A DNA stretch of 64,000 nt from Aldehydirespirator sp028819505 (GTDB lineage: Bacteria; Actinomycetota; Acidimicrobiia; Acidimicrobiales; Aldehydirespiratoraceae): the NCBI GenBank assembly GCA_965207755.1, contig OZ242297.1, positions 1,798,001 to 1,862,000 of the forward strand, read 5' to 3'. The notes beneath the pieces were generated by a model. The model saw nothing but the letters and a program-made list of their open reading frames with translations, had not been told where the DNA came from and did no database searches. Below are positions 8,601 through 16,086 of this stretch, piece by piece. A program made the position numbers and the translations under genes. Positions within the stretch are counted from its first letter, which is position 1, and every line of letters begins with the position of its first letter.

Positions 8601-10301
8601 CCGGATGGCGTCCAGCGGCGGGTTGGTGACCTGCGCGAAGAGCTGCTTGAAGTAGTCGTAGATCGGTCGGGCCCGGTCCGACAGCACCGCCGGCGGCGTG
8701 TCGGTGCCCATCGAGCCCAACGCCTCCTTGCCGTCGATGGCCATGGGCGCCAGCAGCAGGCGGTGCTCCTCGTGGGTGTGGCCGAACATCTGCTGGCGCT
8801 GGATGAGCGACCCCTCGTCGCGGCGCGAGCCCCGCTCTTGTTCGCTGCGCTCACGGGCCGCTCGGGCCAAGGCCTCGCGGACTCGGCCTCTGGGAACCTC
8901 GCGACGGGGCAGGTCGTCGAGGTGCACCAGGTTCTGGTCCAGCCACTGGCCGTAGGGACGGCCCGAGGCCAGGCGGTCCTTGATCTCGTCGTCGCGCACG
9001 ATGCGGCCCTCGGCGGTGTCGATCAGGAACATGCGCCCGGGCTGCAGGCGGCCCTTCTCCACCACCGACGACTGCGCAACGTCGATCACGCCGGTCTCCG
9101 ACGCCATCACCACCAGACCGTCGCTGGTGACCATGTAGCGCGAGGGTCGCAGCCCGTTGCGGTCGAGAACCGCGCCGATCACGGTCCCGTCGGTGAAGGC
9201 GATCGAGGCCGGGCCGTCCCAGGGCTCCATCCGGGTGGCGTGGTACTGGTAGAACGCCTTGCGCTCGGCGGCCATCTCGGCGTGATGCTCCCAGGGCTCG
9301 GGGATCATCATCAGGACCGCCTCGGCCAAGGAGTAGCCGCCCAGTGTCAGGAGCTCCAGCACCTCGTCGAAGCCGGCTGTGTCGCTGGCGCCGGGCGTGC
9401 AGACGGGGAAGGCCCTCTCCAGGCCATCGAGCAGCGGCGACGAGAGCAGCGTCTCGCGGGCCCGCATCCAGTTGCGGTTGCCGGCGATGGTGTTGATCTC
9501 GCCGTTGTGGGCGATCATGCGGTAGGGGTGGGCCAGCGGCCACGACGGGAAGGTGTTGGTGGAGAAGCGGGAGTGGACCAGCGCCAGCGCGCTCTCGATC
9601 CGCTCGTCGCGCAGGTCGGCGTAGAACGACGTGAGCTGGCGGGACATCAGCATCCCCTTGTAGACCAGCGTCCGGGCGCTGAGGCTCGGGAAGTAGACGC
9701 CGGTGTGGGGCGGTGCGGCGTTGCCCATGGCCGCGTCGTCGTCCTCGGCCGCCTCGTAGCCGGCGCCCTCCGGCCCTATCTCGTGCTCTATGCGCTTGCG
9801 CACGATGTAGACCCGCCGATCGAGATCGATGCCCGCGATGTCGTCGCCGGCGATGAACACCTGGCGGAAGCTGGGCATCGCGGCCCGCGAGCCCGGACCC
9901 AGCACGGCGGTGTCGACGGGGACGTCCCGCCACCCGATCACATGGAGACCCTCGGAGCGCACGATGCGCTCCACCTGCGCCGCCGCCTTCTCGGCGTCGT
10001 GGTGGGCGGCGGGCAGGAACCCGATGCCGGTGGCGTACCGGCCCGCGGGCGGGAGCTCGTAGTCCACCACGTCGCGCAGGAACCGGTCCGGTATCTGGAT
10101 CAGGATGCCGGCGCCGTCGCCGGTGAGCGGGTCGGCGCCCAGCGCCCCCCGGTGCTCGAGATTGCACAGGGCCCGCACTCCCAGAGCCACCACGCTGTGC
10201 GAGGCCTTCCCGCTGATGTTGCACACGAAGCTGACGCCGCAGGCGTCGTGCTCGTTCTGCGGGTCGTAGAGGCCCTGGGGGTGTGCGTGGTCGGCGGCCA
10301 T
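5622..10301 (-). CDS. gltB: Glutamate synthase (NADPH) large subunit
   Basis: A protein of 1559 aa, slightly long for the family. The N-terminal class II glutaminase has its nucleophile at Cys21 (HDACGVSF), so about 20 residues would be removed as a propeptide. The central and FMN-binding synthase domains contain the 3Fe-4S motif CVMMRVCHLDTCPVGVATQ, and a C-terminal GXGXG beta-helix follows. The ATG start is preceded by CGAGGAGAAC on the minus strand. A segment around residues 470-490 (ALARAARERSEQER) is not part of the normal family sequence and is encoded by a dispersed repeat at 8831-8893; it lies between HLDDLP and QRQQMFG, where relatives are much shorter. Otherwise the gene is intact. 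It leads the gltB-gltD operon. Confidence 0.96.
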   Translation of the reverse strand: MAADHAHPQGLYDPQNEHDACGVSFVCNISGKASHSVVALGVRALCNLEHRGALGADPLTGDGAGILIQIPDRFLRDVVDYELPPAGRYATGIGFLPAAHHDAEKAAAQVERIVRSEGLHVIGWRDVPVDTAVLGPGSRAAMPSFRQVFIAGDDIAGIDLDRRVYIVRKRIEHEIGPEGAGYEAAEDDDAAMGNAAPPHTGVYFPSLSARTLVYKGMLMSRQLTSFYADLRDERIESALALVHSRFSTNTFPSWPLAHPYRMIAHNGEINTIAGNRNWMRARETLLSSPLLDGLERAFPVCTPGASDTAGFDEVLELLTLGGYSLAEAVLMMIPEPWEHHAEMAAERKAFYQYHATRMEPWDGPASIAFTDGTVIGAVLDRNGLRPSRYMVTSDGLVVMASETGVIDVAQSSVVEKGRLQPGRMFLIDTAEGRIVRDDEIKDRLASGRPYGQWLDQNLVHLDDLPRREVPRGRVREALARAARERSEQERGSRRDEGSLIQRQQMFGHTHEEHRLLLAPMAIDGKEALGSMGTDTPPAVLSDRARPIYDYFKQLFAQVTNPPLDAIREELVTSLYARVGPEGNLFDPRPSSCRTVHLDSPVITDTELARLVEIDGPGGIGDFRTEVLPALFAVADGGDGLRRALDGLCDAASAAIAAGADILVVSDRGSDERMAPIPSLLAVSAVHQHLVRERTRTRVGLVSETGDAREVHHLCLHLGYGANAVNPYLAFETITQMVTEGLHGLDPAMGVEAAHRNFVKAACAGILKVMSKMGISTVASYTGAQIFEAIGLGPELVDKHFTGTASRLGGIGTDEIAAAVAVRHRRAFPANATRRAHRTIEAGGEYQWRREGEYHLFNPETVFKLQHATRERRFDIFREYTRRVDDQSSRLGTLRGLFRLRTGERPPVPLDEVEPVAEIVRRFATGAMSYGSISKEAHETLAIAMNRIGGKSNTGEGGEDADRYIPDPNGDLRRSAVKQAASGRFGVTSEYLVNADDIQIKMAQGAKPGEGGQLPGHKVYPWIAKTRHSTPGVGLISPPPHHDIYSIEDLAQLIHDLKNANPAARIHVKLVAEVGVGTVAAGVSKAHADVVLVSGHDGGTGASPLTSIKHAGAPWELGLAETQQTLLLNDLRDRIVVQVDGQLKTGRDVVIAALLGAEEFGFATAPLVVMGCVMMRVCHLDTCPVGVATQNPELRKKFSGQPEFVVNFFEFIAEEVRETLAELGFRSIEEAVGQVEVLDVTEAVDHWKASGLDLTPILHLPPVGPGAVRHQREQQDHGLDRALDQMLIQLAEGALSDSRPVTIDIPIRNTNRTVGTLLGSEVTRRYGAAGLPDDTIVVNFTGSAGTSFGAFVPRGITLRLEGDANDYVGKGLSGGRIVVRPPADANFAAERNVIAGNVIGYGATSGEMYLRGLVGERFCVRNSGAVAVVEGVGDHGCEYMTGGRTVVLGPVGRNFAAGMSGGIAFVYDPGGKLPVRVNPEMVELEELDGEDFVWLRHRVERHRHETGSEVAARLLGDWASASRNFVKVMPSDYKRVRQAAEQARVAGIDEVAAVMAAAHG
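8831..8893 (+). repeat. Dispersed repeat copy B, lying in frame inside gltB
   Basis: 63 bp, shorter than copy A because most of the variable middle is missing. It begins CCCGCTCTTGTTCGCTGCG and ends CTCGGCCTCTGG. The length is a multiple of three, so gltB stays open. On the gltB strand it encodes an Arg/Ala/Glu-rich, probably helical peptide (ALARAARERSEQER). Confidence 0.85.
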
Positions 10302-10468
10302 CGTTCTCCTCGCGGGAGGCTGGATCGTCGTTGGCAGCGCTCCTCAGGCAGAACTGGCGTGCCCGAACCGCGGCTTGCACGGCGGCGGGAGGGACGTCAT
10401 TGGCCGCTCACCGCTCGAAACGCGTCCGGACAACCTACCGGACAGTCCCCCCGAACCGTCAAGTCAGC

Positions 10469-10560
10469 AGAGGCCGAGCGAACAGGCGGCGCAATGCGGC
10501 GCAGGCGGCGCGAGGCCTTGGCCCGAGCGGCCCGTGAGCGCTGCGAACAAGATCGGGGAC
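10469..10560 (-). repeat. Dispersed repeat, full copy C
   Basis: Inverse orientation to copy A: it begins AGAGGCCGAGCG and ends GCGAACAAGATCGGGGA. The middle is a GGCGGCGCAATGCGGCGCAGGCGGCGC stretch unlike the middle of other copies, so only the two ends are conserved. Confidence 0.85.
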
Positions 10561-10603
10561 GGCGCTCGCCCAGGCGCCCGAAGCTGCGACGCGCCACTCC
10601 ACG

Positions 10604-10635
10604 CCCGTGAGCGCTGCGAACAAGATCGGGGACGG
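10604..10635 (-). repeat. Dispersed repeat, partial copy E
   Basis: CCCGTGAGCGCTGCGAACAAG plus ATCGGGGACGG repeats the right-hand 32 bp of copy C, 80 bp away. It looks like a local duplication of one end of the element next to the trkH stop. Confidence 0.75.
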
Positions 10636-10662
10636 CACCGCTGCGACGCGACGGACTCTCAC

Positions 10663-12297
10663 CTATTCGCGCTCCCGCTCGGCGAGGTCCTCCAGGCGGC
10701 GGGCCGTCCATCGCACGGTGCGGCGGCCCTGCCGCACCGTGCCGCGGTATGCGGTGGTCACCAGGCCCACGCCCGTCAGCAGGATCGGGAAGATCTCCAG
10801 CCGGCCGATCACCATCAGCAGGGCCAGCACCAGCCTGGCCGGCTGGGTGAACGCCACCGCGTAGTCGGAGGTCGGGCCGGCCTCGCCCAGCGCCGGGCCC
10901 ATGTTCCCCAGCGCCGACACGACCGCGCCCAGCGACGTCTCCAACTCCCCGCCGAGCGAGGTCACAGCCAGCAGGCCGGCCATCACTAGCATGAAGTGCA
11001 GCAGGAAGAACCCGGTCGCCCGCGACACGACGGTCTCGCGGACGCTGTCGGCGCCGAGCCGGATCGGGATGACGGCCCGGGGCGTCTGGGCGTGCTGGAC
11101 CGACCGGAGCATCGTCAGGCCCAGCACCCTCATCCTCATCACCTTCATTCCGCCCGACGTCGACCCGGTGCAGCCGCCCACCACCATCAGGAACAGCAGT
11201 ACCAGCTGCGCCCCGGCCACCCAGGCGACGTAGTCGCCGGGCGAGCCCGGTCCCGTCGCGTTGGACAGCCCTGTGCTGGTCCCCAGCGACACCACGGTGA
11301 ACACAGCGGCCCGGATGGACGATCCCAGGGGCAGCCCGTTCTCCAGCCAGATGATGAGCACGATGGCGGCCGAGCACGCACCGAGCATCGCGAGGTAGGT
11401 CCGGAACTCGCTGTTGCGGTGGTATCCCAGGGTGCGGGTGGCCACCAGTCGCCAGTGCAGCGAGAAGCTCGTGCCACCCAGGATCATGAACACGATCGCC
11501 ACCGTCTCCACCGCCACGCTGTCGTAGTGGCCGATCGAGTCGGCATGCACCGAGAAGCCGCCGGTGGCCGCGAACGTGAACGCGTGGGCCACCGCGTCGT
11601 ACAGGGAGGAGAATCCGTCCGCTGCGTAGAACGACATCGCCGCGCAGGCGGTGAAGCCGATGTAGACCAGCCAGAGCCTCCGGGCCGTCTCGCTGACCCT
11701 CGGGGCGAGACGGTCCGACGACGTGCCCGGCAGCTCCGCGGTGATGAGCTCCAGGCCGCCGACGCCGAGGAACGGCAGCACCGCCACCGCCAGCACCACC
11801 ACGCCCATGCCCCCGTACCAGTGGGTGAGCTGGCGGTACATCATCAGGCCGCGGCCCGGGGACTCGAAGTCCGACAGGACGGTGGAGCCGCTGGCCGAGA
11901 AGCCCGACGCCGACTCGAACACGCTGTTGACGACCTGCTCGACGAGCCCGACGCCGGGCGCGGCGAAGGTGCCGGCCAGCACGAAGGGAACCGCTCCCAC
12001 CACCGTCGTCAGGATCCACGTCCAGGAGACGGTGGCGAAGACCTGACGCATGCGGATCACGCCCGGGACGGTGGCGTACCACATCAGCCCCCCGGCCGTG
12101 CCGGCCAGCAGCGCGGAGGTCCCCAGCGCCATCGTGTCGCGCCGGCTGGTGACCGCCTCCAGCAGCGTGCAGCACAGCATCCCGAGCGACACCGCGGCCA
12201 GGGCGATGCCGAGGATGTGCACGGTGGTGGAGTCGAACCGATTCCTCAGCGGGCTCGGACCGGCCGGCGCGGCCCCGACGACGGTGTCGCTAGCCAT
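10663..12297 (-). CDS. trkH: TrkH-family potassium uptake membrane subunit (1)
   Basis: A protein of 544 aa forming the potassium-translocating pore. Four pore-loop repeats can be seen: SASGFSASGST, TFAATGGFSVHADS, SLGTSTGLSNATG and SALGNMGPALGEAGPT, each with the filter glycine of the SKT family, plus GGCTGSTSGGMKVMR typical of TrkH. About ten hydrophobic segments are visible. The start overlaps the end of the upstream trkH by 8 nt, so the two are translationally coupled. It needs a cytoplasmic TrkA partner, encoded at the head of the same operon. Its C-terminus ends RLEDLAERERE. Confidence 0.93.
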   Translation of the reverse strand: MASDTVVGAAPAGPSPLRNRFDSTTVHILGIALAAVSLGMLCCTLLEAVTSRRDTMALGTSALLAGTAGGLMWYATVPGVIRMRQVFATVSWTWILTTVVGAVPFVLAGTFAAPGVGLVEQVVNSVFESASGFSASGSTVLSDFESPGRGLMMYRQLTHWYGGMGVVVLAVAVLPFLGVGGLELITAELPGTSSDRLAPRVSETARRLWLVYIGFTACAAMSFYAADGFSSLYDAVAHAFTFAATGGFSVHADSIGHYDSVAVETVAIVFMILGGTSFSLHWRLVATRTLGYHRNSEFRTYLAMLGACSAAIVLIIWLENGLPLGSSIRAAVFTVVSLGTSTGLSNATGPGSPGDYVAWVAGAQLVLLFLMVVGGCTGSTSGGMKVMRMRVLGLTMLRSVQHAQTPRAVIPIRLGADSVRETVVSRATGFFLLHFMLVMAGLLAVTSLGGELETSLGAVVSALGNMGPALGEAGPTSDYAVAFTQPARLVLALLMVIGRLEIFPILLTGVGLVTTAYRGTVRQGRRTVRWTARRLEDLAERERE

Positions 12298-13897
12298 CTT
12301 CCGGTCCGGATTGGCCGGGGGTGTCGCGGCGGCGGGACATCTGCCGCAGGGAGAAGCGGATCCGCCGCTGCATCGTCCTGTAGGTGTTGAGCACGAGGCC
12401 CACGCCGGCCAGCACCGGGGGCACCGACATCCGTCCGCCCAGCATCAGCGGCACCAGGGCCAGCCGCTCGGCCCGGTCCACGCCTTCCAGCAGCCCGAAG
12501 GCGCCGATCTCCCCCACCGCGGGGCCGAAGGTGGTCACCGCGCTCACCGACCCCCACACGCTGCCCAGCAGGGACACACCCGAGACGCCCAGCAGCATGG
12601 CCCCCAGCCCCACCAGCACCACGTACGCGACCTGGTGGCCGCCCAGGCGGTCCAGGGTGCGCTGGGAGAGGGTCTCCTGGTCGCGCCGCACCAGCACGAC
12701 CGCGTAGGGATCGAGCTGGCGGCGCAGTTCTCCTCCCGCCGAGCCCATCAGCAGCTGGGCTCGCATGACCCGCATGCCGCCGCCCGCCGAGCCCATCATC
12801 GACCCGATCCCGGCCGCGACCAGCAGGATCACCGTGGTCGCGGTCCCCCACCCCGTCCAGTCGACTACCGCGAACCCCGTCGTGCTCATAGCCGAGACGG
12901 CCATGAAGGCGGCCTCGCCCCAGCCGACGCCCCGGTGCAGGGCCATCGCGACCGTCGCCGCCGCGAGCAGCACAACGAACGCCCTCAGTTCCTGGGAGCG
13001 CCAGAGAGGACGGAGCCGACCCCGGGCGATCCACCAGATCACGAAGATCCCCGCGCCGGCCAGGAACATCCCGACGCCGGCGACCGCCTGGGTGGCGGCG
13101 CCGTAGCCGGCCAGCGAGTCGGCCCGGCCCGTGAAGCCCCCGGTGGAGACGGTGCCCAGGCCCACCACCAGCGCCTCGGTGACGCCCAGACCGGTCAGAA
13201 GGTAGGCGACCGCGCAGGCCGCGGTGAAGCCCGAGTACAGGACGAGCACCCGGCGCCTGCCCGTGGCGGCGCTGGGCACGAGGTCCAGCCCCCTGCGCCC
13301 GGTGGTGTAGCCGATCAGGGCGGTGGACCGCAGCACGACCGGGAGGGTCACCACCCCGATCCACACCGCGATCAGGCCCCCCACCCAGCTGGTGGCCGCC
13401 CTGAACAGCACCACCGACCGCGACGCCTCGGCGGCGTCCAGGAGGGTGAGCGAGGTGGTGGTGAAGCCGGCTGCCGACTCGACCAGGGCGTCGTCGAGGC
13501 GGGCCACGCTGCCGGTGGCCGCATAGAGGACGGTGCCGAACAGCACCAGCACCGTCCAGAGGAGGCCGATGCCGGCGAACACCCGGCCTGTTCCGGGCCG
13601 GTCGGGCGGCGCGACCCGCCGTCTGGCCACGGCCGCGATGACCGCGCACACCGCCCCCGCGCAAGCGAACGCCACTGCGTCGGTGTTGTCGTCGCCGATT
13701 CCGGCGAGGCCGCACACCATGGTGGCCACGCCGAGCACGAGGCCCGCGTCGACGATCGAGGCGAACGCCCAGGACACGATCCGAGCCGGTGGCCGCTCCT
13801 TCGGACCGGGAAGCAGGGGACGGGTGCGACGCAGACCGCCCAAGCGTCTCAAGCCGCCGGCCGGCCGACCCCCCGCGCCGCCTCGTCGTGAGCGCAT
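12290..13897 (-). CDS. TrkH-family potassium uptake membrane subunit (2), divergent
   Basis: A second pore-type subunit of about 535 aa if ATG 13897 is the start; GTG 13933 is also possible. The longer open frame to 13975 runs into repeat copy D and is not trusted. Pore-loop segments are ESAAGFTTTSLT, GTVSTGGFTGRADS, SAMSTTGFAVVDW and TTFGPAVGEIG, and SAGGGMRVMRAQLL matches the TrkH GGMKVMR segment. It is quite different from its neighbour, so this is an old paralogue pair rather than a recent duplication. One TrkA with two different TrkH subunits suggests heteromeric or condition-specific pores. The N-terminal 35 residues are Arg/Gly-rich and may be non-native. Confidence 0.88.
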   Translation of the reverse strand: MRSRRGGAGGRPAGGLRRLGGLRRTRPLLPGPKERPPARIVSWAFASIVDAGLVLGVATMVCGLAGIGDDNTDAVAFACAGAVCAVIAAVARRRVAPPDRPGTGRVFAGIGLLWTVLVLFGTVLYAATGSVARLDDALVESAAGFTTTSLTLLDAAEASRSVVLFRAATSWVGGLIAVWIGVVTLPVVLRSTALIGYTTGRRGLDLVPSAATGRRRVLVLYSGFTAACAVAYLLTGLGVTEALVVGLGTVSTGGFTGRADSLAGYGAATQAVAGVGMFLAGAGIFVIWWIARGRLRPLWRSQELRAFVVLLAAATVAMALHRGVGWGEAAFMAVSAMSTTGFAVVDWTGWGTATTVILLVAAGIGSMMGSAGGGMRVMRAQLLMGSAGGELRRQLDPYAVVLVRRDQETLSQRTLDRLGGHQVAYVVLVGLGAMLLGVSGVSLLGSVWGSVSAVTTFGPAVGEIGAFGLLEGVDRAERLALVPLMLGGRMSVPPVLAGVGLVLNTYRTMQRRIRFSLRQMSRRRDTPGQSGPEDG

Positions 13898-13934
13898 ACC
13901 GCTCAAGAGTCCGTCGCTTCGCAACGGTGTCACT

Positions 13935-14036
13935 CCCGCTCTTGCTCGCTGGCGCTCACGGGCCGCTCGGGCCACGGCCTCGCTCCGCGGCTCGCGACGA
14001 CCTGCACAGATCGCCGCCTGTCCGCTCGGCCTCTAG
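13935..14036 (+). repeat. Dispersed repeat, full copy D (trkA-trkH junction)
   Basis: It begins CCCGCTCTTGCTCGCTGGCG and ends TCCGCTCGGCCTCTAG. It fills the space between the trkA stop and the start of the divergent trkH. The trkA stop codon (TAG on the minus strand, 14033-14035) lies inside the terminal CGGCCTCTAG of the element. Confidence 0.85.
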
Positions 14037-15385
14037 TCTTCGCACGTCAACAGCCGGTGGACCTCCCTCACCGAGCCCGGGGTGGCGAAGGCGACCACGT
14101 GGTCGCGTCCGCGCAGCCGGCTCCGGCCGCGGGCGATGTGCGGCTTGCCGTCGCGCACGATGGCGCCGATGAGCACGCCCTTGGGGATCTTGAGATCCTT
14201 CACGAGGGCCTCGTCGGCGGGGCTGCCGTTCTCCACTTCGAGCTCCAGCACCTCGGCGTCGGACTCCAGGAAGGTCGCCACCGCGGCGACGTCGCCCCGC
14301 ACAAAGCGCATCACGCCGTCGGCGGTGGCGGTTCGGGGCGAGAGGGCCACGTCGACGCCGGCGGAGTCCAGCAGCGACAGCAGGGCCAGCTTGTGAACCA
14401 CCGCGACCGTCTCCGACGCGCCCACCGACTTGGCGTAGAGGCAGGCCAGGATGTTGGACTCGTCCTCGCCGGTCAGCGCGGCCACCGCGTCGAAGCGGCC
14501 GAGGTTGGTCTCCTCGAGGAGGTCGGCGTCGGTGATGTCGCCCTCGAACACCTGCACACCGTCCAGGTGCTCGGCCAGCTCCAGGGCCCGCGGCGGGTCT
14601 CGTTCCACGATGACCACCTCCACGCCCCTCGACACCAGCCGGGCCGCGAGGATCTCGGCGGTGCGGCCCCCGCCGAGCAGCAGCACGTGGCGGACCTCGC
14701 CGGCCCCCAGGCCCAGGAGCTTGGCCACCCGGTGACGGGCCCGCCGCTTGCAGACCACCCGCACCAGGTCGTCCTCCAGCAGCATGTAGTCGGCGCGGGG
14801 GATGTAGGTGTCCTCGCCCCGGGAGATCGAACCGACGATGAACTCCCAGTCGGGCTCGTGCTCGGCGGCGATCTCAGACAGGCGCCGGCCCACGATGGGG
14901 GCGCCGGCCTCCAGGCGGGCGCCGATCACGATGGCCTCCCCCTGGGCCATGACCGCTATCTCCGACGCCCCCGGGTAGTCGAGCAGGTTCAGGATCCGCT
15001 CCGCGGTCTGGCGGTCGGGATCGATGACGAGGTCGGCCCCGAACGCCCGGAGCAGCTCAGCCGACGACCGGCTGCGCAGCTCCTCGGACTCGATGCGCAC
15101 GATGGTCTTGTCAACGCCGTGCTGCTTGGCGATCAACGACGCCACCAGGTTCACCTCGTCGTTGCTGGTGACGGCCACCACCAGATCGCAGCCGTCGAGC
15201 CCGGCGTCGGTGAGGACGCTGGGATGGGTGCCGCTGCCCTCCACGGCGAGCACGTCGAGCTCGGCGCCGAGTTGGCGCAGGCGGTGGGCGCTGACGTCGA
15301 CCACCGCGACGTTGTGGCGCTCATGGCTGAGGCGAGCGGCCACGTAGGAGCCGACCTCGCCGGCACCCACCACGATGACATGCAC
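14033..15385 (-). CDS. trkA: Trk potassium uptake regulatory subunit TrkA
   Basis: A protein of 450 aa, the usual length of the duplicated form: RCK_N-RCK_C-RCK_N-RCK_C. The first Rossmann motif is VVGAGEVGSYVAARL at the extreme N-terminus; the second, HVLLLGGGRTAEILAARL, is near residue 235. It binds NAD(H)/nucleotides at the cytoplasmic face and gates TrkH. It is the first gene of the trkA-trkH-trkH run. The terminal residues LLTCED and the stop codon fall within a dispersed repeat. Confidence 0.95.
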   Translation of the reverse strand: MHVIVVGAGEVGSYVAARLSHERHNVAVVDVSAHRLRQLGAELDVLAVEGSGTHPSVLTDAGLDGCDLVVAVTSNDEVNLVASLIAKQHGVDKTIVRIESEELRSRSSAELLRAFGADLVIDPDRQTAERILNLLDYPGASEIAVMAQGEAIVIGARLEAGAPIVGRRLSEIAAEHEPDWEFIVGSISRGEDTYIPRADYMLLEDDLVRVVCKRRARHRVAKLLGLGAGEVRHVLLLGGGRTAEILAARLVSRGVEVVIVERDPPRALELAEHLDGVQVFEGDITDADLLEETNLGRFDAVAALTGEDESNILACLYAKSVGASETVAVVHKLALLSLLDSAGVDVALSPRTATADGVMRFVRGDVAAVATFLESDAEVLELEVENGSPADEALVKDLKIPKGVLIGAIVRDGKPHIARGRSRLRGRDHVVAFATPGSVREVHRLLTCED

Positions 15386-15437
15386 GGGTATTTTCTAGCC
15401 GCGAATCGCCGCGAACATGATTCTCGGCCCCGCGTGA

Positions 15438-16034
15438 TCAGGCGAGCAGCCCGCGACCGGCGATGATGATGCCGGTGTCGGTGGCGACCGCGTCGAGGGG
15501 CACGTCCCACCGGTCCTCAGGGACGCGGTCGACCTGCTGGAACGAGTAGGCCACGCCGATGGCCGCCGCCCGGACTGCGCCGGCGCCGGACGGCAGCGAC
15601 GCCAGGGCCCGGTCATAGAACCCCCCGCCCTGCCCCAGCCGGCGGCAGCTCCCGTCGAAGGCGGTCAGCGGCACCAGCACCGCATCGTGGTCGGCGAATG
15701 CCACCGCCTCGCCGTCGACCGGCTCGGGAATGCCGAAGGACCCCGGTGCGAACGACTGGCCCTCGCACCAGGCCACGAACTCCAGGTCGTCGCCCACCAC
15801 GCGGGGAACGGTGAACGCCTCGCGGCGCGGGCCGTCCAGCAGCGCGTCGAGCGGGATCTCCCCCCGCACAGCCCGGTAGGCGGCGACGCGGCGGGCCCCG
15901 GCTACCGCCGGCAGCGCCTCCAAACGCCGTGACACCGCGGCTCCGGCGGAGGCCGCGGCCGCCGGGCTCAACCGTGCGCGGCGGGACCTCATCTCGGCCC
16001 GGAGGCGGGCCTTGGCATCCGACACCGAAGTCAC
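15438..16034 (-). CDS. 5-formyltetrahydrofolate cyclo-ligase
   Basis: Converts 5-formyl-THF to 5,10-methenyl-THF with ATP, salvaging a storage folate. About 198 aa, normal for the family. The C-terminal signature is GQGGGFYDRALASL, where the glycine loop binds ATP, followed by DVPLDAVATDTGIIIA. The N-terminal Lys/Arg-rich helix is seen as RAEMRSRRARLS. GTG 16034 or GTG 16025 are both possible starts; GGGGAG upstream spaces better with 16025. It is divergent from hppA, with only about 50 bp for both promoters. Confidence 0.92.
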   Translation of the reverse strand: MTSVSDAKARLRAEMRSRRARLSPAAAASAGAAVSRRLEALPAVAGARRVAAYRAVRGEIPLDALLDGPRREAFTVPRVVGDDLEFVAWCEGQSFAPGSFGIPEPVDGEAVAFADHDAVLVPLTAFDGSCRRLGQGGGFYDRALASLPSGAGAVRAAAIGVAYSFQQVDRVPEDRWDVPLDAVATDTGIIIAGRGLLA

Positions 16035-16086
16035 TCCCCAAGAGTAGGCTCGCCGGGTTCTAGGACCCTTCAAAGGGAGCAGTGTC

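Larger units (their letters stand above)
10302..10662. other. gltB upstream region with two repeat copies
   Basis: Intergenic 361 bp between the gltB start and the end of the downstream-facing trkH. The right two thirds are taken up by repeat copies C and E. The 150 bp next to gltB should hold its promoter; no clear -35/-10 pair stands out. No gene is seen. Confidence 0.5.

Noticed and set aside
5793..10610. Very long plus-strand open frame (about 1600 codons)
   Set aside because: It is antisense to gltB, which has all family motifs. The composition (His/Val/Gly/Asp-rich) is that of a shadow frame in GC-rich DNA.
12290..13975. Extended N-terminus (MARAARERQRARAG) of the second trkH
   Set aside because: Those codons are the dispersed repeat and not a conserved part of TrkH.
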